A stretch of DNA of 46,680 bases from JBDHUJ01 sp039809105 (lineage in GTDB: Bacteria; Patescibacteriota; Saccharimonadia; Saccharimonadales; UBA4665). The stretch is taken from positions 1 to 46,680 of the forward strand of contig JBDHUJ010000008.1 in the NCBI GenBank assembly GCA_039809105.1, in the 5' to 3' direction. A program made the position numbers and the translations under genes. Positions 16,968-24,257 of the stretch are shown piece after piece (position 1 is the first letter of the stretch; every line of letters starts with the position of its first letter). Under the pieces are notes generated by a model. That model was not told the origin of the DNA. It searched no databases and saw only the letters and a list, made by a program, of their open reading frames with translations.

Positions 16968-18016
16968 GCGGATTGCTCCTGTCTTTTCCGTTTTATCAGT
17001 TCCTCTGTCATCTCCCGGTGCCTGACAAACATATGCGGACTCACGAACCTTAGGTCGAGGCCCTGCATCATAAACATAAAAGAGTTTCCTAGTTTTCTAC
17101 GGACTTCTTCGGTAGTCGCTCGTTCGTAATCGGCAAGTATGTTCGAGATGAACTTATCCGGGTAAACTATGGTCGGTTTCAACGCGATTTCATTCCTCAC
17201 CCGAGTATCGCCATCAAAGGAAACGCTACTGCCCGCTACCACGAAATTAGTAGGGCCATAAGTCCTACAGAACGAATTGAACGTGGTTTCCACACCGTTA
17301 AAGAACCATACTTCGTCCTTGCCTTGTGCCCCCTGTATGATGCGCCGGATAGATTCATAGATAGCCAGTGGCGAAGGTCCAGCTAGCCCTCCGATTTCTT
17401 TGAGCCGTCGCTCCGGGTTGTCAACCCCCTCTAGTAGCACACGCCCCTCGTCGCTAAGATGCGCTTCACTGGCGACAGCCGTTGGCAAATCCCGCCATGT
17501 CCCATCCCCTGGCACACCCGCAACTCGCACTACCGAAATACCGCGTGACGGGACGTTTTTGCGATAGCCCATGTAGTACGCGACATTCGGACCACGGGCA
17601 TGGTCGATATCGGGCCACAAATGCTTGTCGGGAGTGAGTGCCGACTCGTTTACGAAATTCATCGCCAAATAGCCCACACCTTGTACGCGCCACGCCTCTC
17701 GAGCAGAAACGGGGTCGGTTTCTTCGGTGAACTGCATGTGTCCGAACTGTTCGTAGTGGTCTACGGTGTTCAAGTGTGTGTACTTGTTAAAAACATAAGA
17801 CGGCATTGCATCCAAGCCGGAATTTTCCGCAGCTTCAAACGCCGTATCCAATATGTCCGTGGCACGCCTCCCCCAGCCGGACCTTCGCTCCGGCATGCCG
17901 TCGGGTGGAGACATCATCATAACCTTACGTCTTTCGCCGGGATACCTACCTCTTTCAACAGCAAGCACCGGCTCGATATCTATAACTGGAAATTGCTCAA
18001 GATGGTCAGAAACCAT
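16964..18016 (-). CDS. Unknown protein coupled to the E1-like gene, possible acyltransferase
   Basis: 350 residues. The gene has AAAGGTGG before the ATG and a TATAAT on the minus strand about 65 bp upstream. No family is recognised with confidence. The region SPLAIYESIRRIIQGA, then EVWFFNGVETTF, CRTYGPTNFVV, has the helix-strand rhythm of the C-terminal half of GNAT-type acyltransferases such as N-acyl amino acid synthases; this is a guess from pattern. No signal peptide or membrane segment. The ATGA overlap with the E1-like gene is the best clue: the two products probably act together. Confidence 0.7.
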   Translation of the reverse strand: MVSDHLEQFPVIDIEPVLAVERGRYPGERRKVMMMSPPDGMPERRSGWGRRATDILDTAFEAAENSGLDAMPSYVFNKYTHLNTVDHYEQFGHMQFTEETDPVSAREAWRVQGVGYLAMNFVNESALTPDKHLWPDIDHARGPNVAYYMGYRKNVPSRGISVVRVAGVPGDGTWRDLPTAVASEAHLSDEGRVLLEGVDNPERRLKEIGGLAGPSPLAIYESIRRIIQGAQGKDEVWFFNGVETTFNSFCRTYGPTNFVVAGSSVSFDGDTRVRNEIALKPTIVYPDKFISNILADYERATTEEVRRKLGNSFMFMMQGLDLRFVSPHMFVRHREMTEELIKRKRQEQSA

Positions 18017-18147
18017 TGTTCCCGCCCACCTTTAACCGACTGCTCTGTATGGCTGAATGCATGTTCATAATAATTTTAAAAATTATACAACATTACCCAT
18101 ATCTGTTCAATGAAAAATCATACTTCTTTGCCCATACGCTAATCTGA

Positions 18148-18176
18148 TTGTATTTGCCACACGAGTTTCGTATGAT
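18148..18176 (+). promoter_or_regulatory. Leaderless promoter of receiver gene
   Basis: TTGTAT (18148-18153), 17-bp spacer, TATGAT (18171-18176), 6 nt, ATG at 18183. Confidence 0.65.
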
Positions 18177-18182
18177 GAGCTT

Positions 18183-18551
18183 ATGATAAAAATTGCGATT
18201 ATAGAGGATGACCAGGCGATAAGCCAGATGTACCGCATCAAGTTCGAGGCGGAGGGTTACGAGGTCGAAACGGCCGAGAACGGTAAGCTCGGGCTGAAGC
18301 TGGCCGAAAGCATGAAGCCGGACATCATTCTCCTGGACCTGATGATGCCCGAAATGAACGGCGACGAAATGCTTACCAAGCTGCGGGCTACCGACTGGGG
18401 TAAGCACACCAAAGTTATCATCTTGACCAACATGGGCGAGCAGGAAGCGCCGGACAGCCTGAAAACCATGGACGTCCGCCGGTTCATAGTCAAAGCCGAA
18501 ATGACCCCGCGCCAGGTCGCCGAAATGGTCAAAGCCGAACTCGCGGCATAA
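18183..18551 (+). CDS. Single-domain response regulator (CheY-like receiver)
   Basis: 122 residues, a receiver domain alone. The acidic pair is near residues 8-10 (IIEDD), the phospho-acceptor is Asp52 in LLDLMMPEMNG, with Thr82 in ILTN and Lys104 in FIVKAE. There is no output domain, so signalling would be by protein interaction or phosphotransfer. Divergent from the E1-like pair; the only kinase in the window is at 13542-15725. Confidence 0.93.
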   Translation: MIKIAIIEDDQAISQMYRIKFEAEGYEVETAENGKLGLKLAESMKPDIILLDLMMPEMNGDEMLTKLRATDWGKHTKVIILTNMGEQEAPDSLKTMDVRRFIVKAEMTPRQVAEMVKAELAA

Positions 18552-18573
18552 ACCACCTCCTTACGCTATACTT

Positions 18574-18682
18574 AGCCCGAGCTCGACATACCTGTCGAGC
18601 TCTTTAGGGAGGGGCTCGCCCCTCCCAACCTTGTCTCGAAATGAATTCGAGACAAGGTCTCCCTCCCCCTAAAGTTCGGGCT
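18574..18682. repeat. Cloverleaf-like nested inverted-repeat element
   Basis: An outer stem joins AGCCCGA and CTTTAGGGAGGG to CCCTCCCCCTAAAG and TCGGGCT. Inside are three perfect hairpins: GAGCTCGACA/TGTCGAGCTC, GGAGGGGC/GCCCCTCC, and ACCTTGTCTCGA/TCGAGACAAGGT. A TATACT at 18567-18572 lies directly before it. It may terminate the receiver gene, or be an independent RNA or mobile palindrome. Confidence 0.75.
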
Positions 18683-18750
18683 GACGCCCTCGTTCGCTGC
18701 GCTCATATACGGAAGTGTATGCGGGGGTGTTGCTTATGCCGCACTGAGGT

Positions 18751-18756
18751 TATACT
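18751..18756 (+). promoter_or_regulatory. Leaderless -10 box (TATACT) of murD
   Basis: TATACT, 7 nt, ATG at 18764. TTGCTT lies about 15 bp further upstream. Confidence 0.55.
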
Positions 18757-18763
18757 AGTATTC

Positions 18764-20128
18764 ATGGAAAACTCTGACTTGACCGGCAAAAAGGTGGCCG
18801 TACTTGGTTTCGATATAGAAGGCAAGACTTCTTACGAGTACTACCGCGGGCTTGGCGCCGAAGTTACCATTTGCGACCAGAAAGCAGACCTTGAAACGCC
18901 AGCCGGAGCACCGACGCAGCTGGGACCGACGTATCTGGACGGCCTGGACCGGTTCGATATCATCGTCCGCACCGCGGGGCTCATACCCAGCAAAGTCCTG
19001 GCCGTGAATCCTCCCGCCATCGCAGGCAAGATAACGACCCAGATAAACGAATTCCTGCGCGTTTGCCCCACCCGGAACGTCATCGGCGTCACCGGGACCA
19101 AAGGCAAAGGCACCACCAGCACGCTTATAACCAAAATACTGCAGGCGGCGGGGCACGACACGTACCTGGGCGGCAACATAGGCATCGCTCCGTTCACGTT
19201 TCTCGGCAAGCTTGCTCCCGAGTCGTGGGTGGTGCTGGAACTTTCCAGCTTCCAGTTGACCGATGTGCAGCGCAGCCCGCATATAGCAGTCTGTCTGATG
19301 GTGGCGCCAGAACATCTGAACTGGCACGCCGACATGGCAGAGTACAAACTGGCCAAAAGTCAGCTTTTTGCGTGGCAGTCATCGGACGATGTAGCGATTT
19401 ATTTCGATGGCAGCGACACGTCGCGCGAAATAGCCGAAGCCGGCGCCGGGCGCAAACTGCCGTTTTACCGCTCGCCGGGCGCGTTCGTGAATGGCAACAT
19501 GATAACCATCGACGGACTGGAAGTCTGCACGACCGATGAGCTGCAGCTGCTTGGCGCCCACAACTGGCAGAACGTCTGCGCTGCCGTGACCGCCGTGTGG
19601 GAGGCGGGCGTCCGCGACATCGCCGCCATCCGCTCGGTCCTTACCAGCTTTTCCGGCCTGGAGCACCGCCTGGAACTGGTCCGCGAGCTGGACGGCGTCA
19701 AATATTATAACGATAGTTTCGGCACGACCCCCGAAACGGCCATCGTCGCGCTGGAAGCGTTCGCACAGCCCAAAATCGCCATTCTCGGCGGTTCAGATAA
19801 AGGCATTACCTTTGAGCGTCTTGCAGAAGCCGTAACGCGCACGAATGTACGGCGCGTCATACTCATCGGTAACACGGCCAATCCGGAGTTCAGAGCCATT
19901 GCGCCCGACATCGAAACAGAACTGCGCAAACGTGGTTTTACCGCCATAACCGACCTCGCCCAACCCGGCGGAGTACCGGTGCAGGAGATTCTTCGGACCG
20001 CCCGCGAAGCTGCTGAACCCGGTGATGTGGTGCTGTTTTCGACCGGCAGCGCCAGCTTCGATATGTTCGAAAATTACAAAGACCGCGGCAACCGGTTCAA
20101 AGCGGCCGTGAACGCCCTTGGCCAATAG
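18764..20128 (+). CDS. murD: UDP-N-acetylmuramoylalanine--D-glutamate ligase
   Basis: 454 residues from MENSDLTGKKVAVLGF. A longer in-frame extension to 18641 exists but is rejected because it runs through the nested repeat and promoter. MurD adds D-Glu to UDP-MurNAc-L-Ala in the cytoplasm with ATP. Features: an N-terminal Rossmann domain with GFDIEGKTS, the ATP loop VTGTKGKGTT near 109-118, ELSSFQL, HLNWHAD, GAHNWQN, and the C-terminal domain with LGGSDKG and FSTGSASFDMF near the end. The length is normal for the family. It is convergent with murI, which makes the D-Glu used by MurD, a sensible local grouping. Confidence 0.95.
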   Translation: MENSDLTGKKVAVLGFDIEGKTSYEYYRGLGAEVTICDQKADLETPAGAPTQLGPTYLDGLDRFDIIVRTAGLIPSKVLAVNPPAIAGKITTQINEFLRVCPTRNVIGVTGTKGKGTTSTLITKILQAAGHDTYLGGNIGIAPFTFLGKLAPESWVVLELSSFQLTDVQRSPHIAVCLMVAPEHLNWHADMAEYKLAKSQLFAWQSSDDVAIYFDGSDTSREIAEAGAGRKLPFYRSPGAFVNGNMITIDGLEVCTTDELQLLGAHNWQNVCAAVTAVWEAGVRDIAAIRSVLTSFSGLEHRLELVRELDGVKYYNDSFGTTPETAIVALEAFAQPKIAILGGSDKGITFERLAEAVTRTNVRRVILIGNTANPEFRAIAPDIETELRKRGFTAITDLAQPGGVPVQEILRTAREAAEPGDVVLFSTGSASFDMFENYKDRGNRFKAAVNALGQ

Positions 20129-20143
20129 CCGCCGCGCCCGAGC

Positions 20144-20208
20144 GTCATTCTGAGCAACGCGAAGAATCTCGGTTTTGGCACAGATTCTTCGCTAACGCTC
20201 AGAATGAC
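20144..20208. repeat. Inverted repeat, GTCATTCTGAGC family, between murD and murI
   Basis: GTCATTCTGAGCAACGCGAA and TTCGCTAACGCTCAGAATGAC are arms around a short loop, with inner GAAGAATCT/AGATTCTTC pairing. Between two convergent genes, so it can also act as a terminator. Confidence 0.85.
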
Positions 20209-20227
20209 AAACCCATGGCACCACGCT

Positions 20228-20875
20228 TCAGGCAAGCCCGAGGACACGCTTTACTTGGGCCACGACAGCCGTTTCAGGTTGGATAACTTGGGCGCGGCCT
20301 TTCGCAATGGCCCTGATTTCATCTTCTATCCAGTGGTAATGCGTGCAGCCGAGGACGATTACATCGGCGCCTTGCTCCAGCGCCGGTGTTATTTCGCGGC
20401 GAATACGGGCTTCGTTCATCTGGTTGTTTTCGATAAGGTACGACCAGTCGGAACAATCCGGCTCCACGAATGTACAAGCTTGGCCGTACGTTTGCTTCAG
20501 CCAAGCATACCGTTCGCTCGCCAGTGTCGTCGGCGTGGCACACACGGCGACCACACCGGATTTCGTCAGTGCCGCGGCTGGCTTGACCATCGGTTCCAGC
20601 GCCACCATCGGCACAGCGAACGCGCCGCGCAAGCGCCCGATAAGCGTCGTGCTCACCGTGTTGCACGCCACGACGATAACGTCGCACGTTTGGTCGGCAA
20701 AATCCTGAAATATCGGCAAAATATAGCCGTAAATCTCGTCGGGGCTCTTGGTCGCATAGGGGAAATGCTCGGGCGTGTCATGCACAAACAGCACCTCCGC
20801 CTCCGGCAACGCTTTTTCTATAGCCTGTGCAACGCTTCTGCCGCCCACGCCACTATCGAATACACCTATTTTCAT
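20228..20875 (-). CDS. murI: Glutamate racemase
   Basis: 215 residues, shorter than the usual 250-270. It interconverts L- and D-glutamate for peptidoglycan. The N-terminus has VFDSGVGG with Asp7/Ser8, the first catalytic Cys is Cys71 in VVACNT, and the second is Cys177 in LGCTHYHW with His179, so both active-site thiols are present. The start has TATACT and 6 nt before ATG, with the -10 box directly after the upstream folD-like stop codon. Confidence 0.93.
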   Translation of the reverse strand: MKIGVFDSGVGGRSVAQAIEKALPEAEVLFVHDTPEHFPYATKSPDEIYGYILPIFQDFADQTCDVIVVACNTVSTTLIGRLRGAFAVPMVALEPMVKPAAALTKSGVVAVCATPTTLASERYAWLKQTYGQACTFVEPDCSDWSYLIENNQMNEARIRREITPALEQGADVIVLGCTHYHWIEDEIRAIAKGRAQVIQPETAVVAQVKRVLGLA

Positions 20876-20881
20876 ACTTAT

Positions 20882-20887
20882 AGTATA
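20882..20887 (-). promoter_or_regulatory. Leaderless -10 box (TATACT) of murI
   Basis: TATACT, 6 nt (ATAAGT), ATG at 20875. Confidence 0.6.
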
Positions 20888-20889
20888 GC

Positions 20890-21747
20890 CTAGGCGGCTT
20901 GGGTGAGTTCGACAGCGGTGCGTAAGTTTTCAAACACCATAGCCCGGTTCAGCATACCAACCCCGCCAGGGACACGCGTAATACTGGAATGGATTCGGCT
21001 ATCTTCATACACTTCTGGGTCGACGTTTCCTATGATGCCGTCTTCAGTAGGGATTATTGCCGCATCTACCACCAGGTTCGAAAGCCCCTTGAGCATTTCT
21101 CGGGTGATGATTCCCGGGCTGCGCGCAGCCGTAAACACGACATCGGCCTCGCGCACCGCATCACTCAGGTCGCCCACGTTGTGCATGTCGATACCGACAG
21201 GTTCGGAGCCAAGGTCTTCTAGCTGCAGCATCAATGCACTGCCGATAGCGCCCTTAGAACCGACCACCACCGATTGCGCATCAGGCAGCACGACGCCTTG
21301 TTTCTGGGCGATATGCACCATAGCGCTCGGCGTCGGGCGACGCCGGAAGAATGAGGACTCTGGGTTAACCCCGTCGATATCTTTGTGCGTAGGAACGACA
21401 CTGCGTAAGTGGTCGCGCGCGTACGAGTACGGCACTGGCTCGCCCAAAATGACGCCGCGAACCACTCCTGTACTACCAAGCTGGCGTATTTTGAATTCCA
21501 ACCCCACCTGCCGGTGATAAGTTAGGTCGACTGGCACGCCCACTTTTTCGCCGTACGTAACCTGCCCGAGGCCGAACCGTTCGGTGGCCGTGTCGAACGG
21601 TGCACCGGTCTTGTCGTCGAGCGGCACTAGAAACGCGACTCGCGTCTCTGGCTGTCCGGCAAAAAATTTTTGCTGTTCGGCACGCATGGCTTCGCACAAA
21701 GGTGCCCCTGCAATCAACTCTGGCCCACCTTTTATAAGATTACTCAT
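20890..21747 (-). CDS. Divergent FolD paralogue
   Basis: 285 residues. Family features: THKDIDGVNPES, RRRPTPSAM, a Rossmann nucleotide loop VVVGSKGAIGSAL, and PGGVGMLNRAMVFENL near the C-terminus, as in methylenetetrahydrofolate dehydrogenase/cyclohydrolases. The usual Tyr-x3-Lys active-site motif is not evident; the best alignment puts Phe58 and Gln62 there, although a Tyr65/Lys68 lies close by. It may be a dehydrogenase-only or non-folate enzyme. A second, canonical FolD is encoded 620 bp upstream. TACAAT and 6 nt precede the ATG. Confidence 0.8.
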   Translation of the reverse strand: MSNLIKGGPELIAGAPLCEAMRAEQQKFFAGQPETRVAFLVPLDDKTGAPFDTATERFGLGQVTYGEKVGVPVDLTYHRQVGLEFKIRQLGSTGVVRGVILGEPVPYSYARDHLRSVVPTHKDIDGVNPESSFFRRRPTPSAMVHIAQKQGVVLPDAQSVVVGSKGAIGSALMLQLEDLGSEPVGIDMHNVGDLSDAVREADVVFTAARSPGIITREMLKGLSNLVVDAAIIPTEDGIIGNVDPEVYEDSRIHSSITRVPGGVGMLNRAMVFENLRTAVELTQAA

Positions 21748-21753
21748 GGCGAC

Positions 21754-21759
21754 ATTGTA
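21754..21759 (-). promoter_or_regulatory. Leaderless -10 box (TACAAT)
   Basis: TACAAT, 6 nt (GTCGCC), ATG at 21747. Confidence 0.6.
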
Positions 21760-21805
21760 CCTACACCATTACGAAAAATACAATGGGTCTTCTAAAACAC
21801 AGGTC

Positions 21806-22378
21806 CTAGACGGAGTTTTCCGGCTTTTGGCCCGGTAGCCAAGAAGGTATTTCATGTTCGATTATAAAGCGGGTGCCCGAAAAAATTCGTGCATGTTCCG
21901 GGCTCAGTTCCGAACGCTTTAGAATTGCCACCAGAAATATCAATGCGCTTGGGTTGAACCATCGGACCGTTTCTGCGGCTGCGGCTACCGCGCCACCAGT
22001 AGTTACGGCGTCCTCGAGCATGACTATGTTTTGAGCTTCGCTCAGTACCTCTCGGTCAACCGGACGGTGCACAGAAAAGTTTCGCTTGCCTGTTTTACCA
22101 AGTTCTACTACCGTCGGTAAAAATATGCCACGGTCTAACGCCGTTTTCGCCATCACGAGTGCGCCTGTTGGGACAGGAACTACAGCATCGGCCTCGAATT
22201 CCTCGGTTGCCTCCGCGACCGATTCCATGACCGGCACAAACAGTGGTGGTGTATTTACAAGTGCATCTACGTGGATTAGTACGTCTGTGAGCCGACCACT
22301 GTTCAGCGGATAGTCTGCTACATCTTCCCAAACACCAGGAGCATGCAAAACTTCCGTGTCATCAAATCGTTTACGCAT
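21806..22378 (-). CDS. Orotate-type phosphoribosyltransferase family protein
   Basis: 190 residues from the ATG at 22378, which overlaps the folD stop by 8 nt (ATGCGTAA). A longer upstream reading is just folD sequence in another frame. The PRPP-binding motif is NIVMLEDAVTTGGAV at 117-131, closest to the orotate phosphoribosyltransferase type. VVPVPTGAL near 66-74 is the typical second loop. Which base it uses is unclear; no other pyrimidine genes are in the window. Coupled with folD, hinting at a nucleotide or one-carbon role. Confidence 0.8.
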   Translation of the reverse strand: MRKRFDDTEVLHAPGVWEDVADYPLNSGRLTDVLIHVDALVNTPPLFVPVMESVAEATEEFEADAVVPVPTGALVMAKTALDRGIFLPTVVELGKTGKRNFSVHRPVDREVLSEAQNIVMLEDAVTTGGAVAAAAETVRWFNPSALIFLVAILKRSELSPEHARIFSGTRFIIEHEIPSWLPGQKPENSV

Positions 22379-23201
22379 CTGCTTTGGTACCCTGGGTGCC
22401 GGTACGGGCAGCACGGATTACATTGTCGAAGAGGGCGCAGACAGTCAGCGGCCCCACTCCGCCCTTGCGAGGCGTGAGCGTCAGGTCATCACGTTCATAT
22501 ACATCGTCAGCCAAGTCCCCGACCGTCTTGCCTTGCTCGCCAGCCACCCCCGCATCGACCACGACGGCACGTTGCTTAATCATATCTGCGCGAATCAACC
22601 CCGGCTTGCCGGTGGCCGTGACAATAATGTCGGCATCGGAGATTATTTGCGCACTATCTTGCGTGGTCGAATCAACAACGGTTACGTCATAGCCGGATGT
22701 TAGCAGTAATTTGGCGAGCGGCTTACCGACAAGCGTGCCGTTGCCAACCAGTACTATCTTGCGTCCTGCGCCCAATTCCACGTTGTAGCCATTTAACAGC
22801 CATAGGATGGAAAGTGCAGTTGCAGGGTCATAGCCCGAATTCATCACCAAACCATCGACGTCTTTCACGGGCGCTACAGCGTTTACGATTTCATCGGTTT
22901 GCCTTGGGTCTTCCAGGGGTAGCTGTACGATGATACCGTGCACGGTCGGGTCAGCATTCAACTGTTCTATCAGTTGCTTCGCTTCGGTTTGTTTTACGCG
23001 GTGTACATCGACATCGACGAGAATGTCGGCGCCGTAACGCTGCTTCATGCGCATGTAGACTTCTATGGCTGGGTGCTCAATAGTCACGACAATAGCCAGC
23101 TTCGGCTTGACGCCCTGCGCCTGCCGCAAGCCGCGCACTTCGTGCGCTTGCCGCTCTTTTATAAACCCGGCTAGTTCCCGGCCATTAAGTAACTTCATCA
23201 C
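22371..23201 (-). CDS. folD: Methylenetetrahydrofolate dehydrogenase/cyclohydrolase
   Basis: 276 residues from a GTG at 23201, or 275 from the ATG at 23198. Interconverts methylene-, methenyl- and formyl-tetrahydrofolate in the cytoplasm. The catalytic Tyr-x3-Lys is Tyr48/Lys52 (EVYMRMK, ATG numbering); also QLPLEDPRQ, VKDVDGL, the nucleotide loop LVGNGTLVGKPLA, and PRKGGVGPLTV in place of the usual TPVPGGVGPMT. TATAAT lies 8 nt before the ATG. First gene of a two-gene operon with the phosphoribosyltransferase. Confidence 0.93.
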   Translation of the reverse strand: MMKLLNGRELAGFIKERQAHEVRGLRQAQGVKPKLAIVVTIEHPAIEVYMRMKQRYGADILVDVDVHRVKQTEAKQLIEQLNADPTVHGIIVQLPLEDPRQTDEIVNAVAPVKDVDGLVMNSGYDPATALSILWLLNGYNVELGAGRKIVLVGNGTLVGKPLAKLLLTSGYDVTVVDSTTQDSAQIISDADIIVTATGKPGLIRADMIKQRAVVVDAGVAGEQGKTVGDLADDVYERDDLTLTPRKGGVGPLTVCALFDNVIRAARTGTQGTKADA

Positions 23202-23206
23202 CCCCG

Positions 23207-23212
23207 ATTATA
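23207..23212 (-). promoter_or_regulatory. -10 box (TATAAT) of folD, leaderless spacing
   Basis: TATAAT, then CGGGGGTG, then ATG at 23198. The G-rich spacer could act weakly in ribosome binding. Confidence 0.5.
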
Positions 23213-23252
23213 TCAGAGGTGATGAAGAAACGTTACAGCTTACGCGTATTAG

Positions 23253-23768
23253 TTAGGCCGCAGCTGGAGGTGTTGGAGGCGTGCTCTGGTCGCTTGGTGG
23301 CACGGCAGGAGCTGCGGGAGCAGCAGGCGCGGCGGCCGTACCGGTACCATCACCGCTGTACTTCGACTGGTCGAAGGCCAGGATAATAAAACCTACGATT
23401 GAGAAAATAATGAGCCCGAAGACCGAAAACAGCGTCGACTTGCCGAACCGGCGGCCAAGCTCAAGCATGGCGATGATGAATTGGACCAAGAAAATAATCG
23501 AACCCACAAACGGCACTAATACCCAAAAAATGTTCGCGCCCGATTTGCCGCCGAGCTCAAACAAAATCCAGCTATTGTAAAATGGCACGAAGCCCGCCCA
23601 GAACGGTCGCCCGGCTTTGACAAATACCTTACCCAGGAAGAAGCCGCCGATAAGCCACATCGCCAGTATAAAAATGGTGTAGCCTATCCAGAAACCGGCG
23701 CCCAGGCCGGAGCTGGTGGAAGTCGTCGTGTAAGTGTACGTATACGTTTGTGCAAGTAACCCTAGCAT
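23253..23768 (-). CDS. DUF5684-like membrane protein
   Basis: 171 residues from an ATG with AAGGAGC upstream; a longer frame to 23831 lacks such a site. A Thr/Tyr/Ser-rich N-terminus precedes about four hydrophobic helices. Between the first two lies VKAGRPFWAGFVPFYNSW, the GK/KAG-PxWxxFVPxYN signature I associate with the DUF5684 family of small bacterial membrane proteins. The tail is Pro/Ala-rich. Function unknown. Confidence 0.75.
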   Translation of the reverse strand: MLGLLAQTYTYTYTTTSTSSGLGAGFWIGYTIFILAMWLIGGFFLGKVFVKAGRPFWAGFVPFYNSWILFELGGKSGANIFWVLVPFVGSIIFLVQFIIAMLELGRRFGKSTLFSVFGLIIFSIVGFIILAFDQSKYSGDGTGTAAAPAAPAAPAVPPSDQSTPPTPPAAA

Positions 23769-23880
23769 AGTTATGCTCCTTTTTAACACCTCTAATGCTC
23801 TTATGCTACACCCTTCGCCAGCGAAACCCAAGCATTTTATGCCCCCGCTTGAAAAACTTTCTGTTTTCTGCTAAACTACC

Positions 23881-24180
23881 CCCGTTGTACACTCGGTTTT
23901 ACGCCGCAGGAAAGCAGCCCAGCAAAACCTTTCAGGTTTTGCCCAAAATTCCAATCCAAGGAGCGAAGCGACTGAATGGAATTTTGAGAGGAGGAACATA
24001 GGCAAAGGTCGAAGCTTTTGGCGAAAGCCAAAACGAGACTTAGCCGTCGGTTCCGACGAGGGTCAGTAGCTCAGCTGGCCACGGCGAAGCCGGAAAGTTA
24101 TTTATAGCGTCTTGACGCTCTAACCAGCTTCTCCGACAAACAATATGAGCAATCCGCACCTTCCATAACCACCCGAATAC
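23881..24180. other. Structured gene-free leader upstream of tRNA-Lys
   Basis: Contains GCAAAACC/GGTTTTGC (23922-23942), AAAATTCCA/TGGAATTTT (23945-23985), TTTTGGC-GAAA-GCCAAAA (24016-24033) and CGTCG/CGACG (24045-24058), followed by the tRNA-fragment element at 24060-24129. No coding frame is convincing despite a GAGGAGG near 23990. Confidence 0.6.
24060..24129 (+). repeat. tRNA-Lys 5' fragment copy plus inverted D-arm
   Basis: 24060-24078 is identical to nt 1-19 of tRNA-Lys (24181-24199). It is followed by CGGC-GAA-GCCG, a TTAT stretch, AGCGTC-TT-GACGCT, and then 24114-24129, the exact 16-nt reverse complement of tRNA-Lys nt 14-29. A related element precedes tRNA-Arg at 41121-41183. Confidence 0.88.
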
Positions 24181-24257
24181 GGGTCAGTAGCTCAGCTGGT
24201 TAGAGCGTCTGCCTCTTAAGCAGAATGTCGTGGGTTCAAGTCCCACCTGACCCTCCA
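24181..24257 (+). tRNA. tRNA-Lys (CTT), site of element integration
   Basis: Full cloverleaf: acceptor GGGTCAG/CTGACCC, D-arm GCTC/GAGC, anticodon loop CTCTTAA giving CTT, T-arm GTGGG-TTCAAGT-CCCAC, then T at the discriminator position and CCA. U73 is unusual for tRNA-Lys. The 16-bp repeat shared with 35962-35977 ends at 24252, so C72, U73 and CCA come from the element side of the junction. Confidence 0.92.

Noticed and set aside
18641..18763. N-terminal extension of MurD
   Set aside because: It would translate the nested palindrome and the promoter; normal MurD length and the family's first strand begin at 18764.
23881..24060. Possible SRP, RNase P or tmRNA gene before tRNA-Lys
   Set aside because: GCAGGAAAGCAGC faintly recalls the SRP tip, but the full conserved loop and pairing are not there, and RNase P and tmRNA core motifs are absent.
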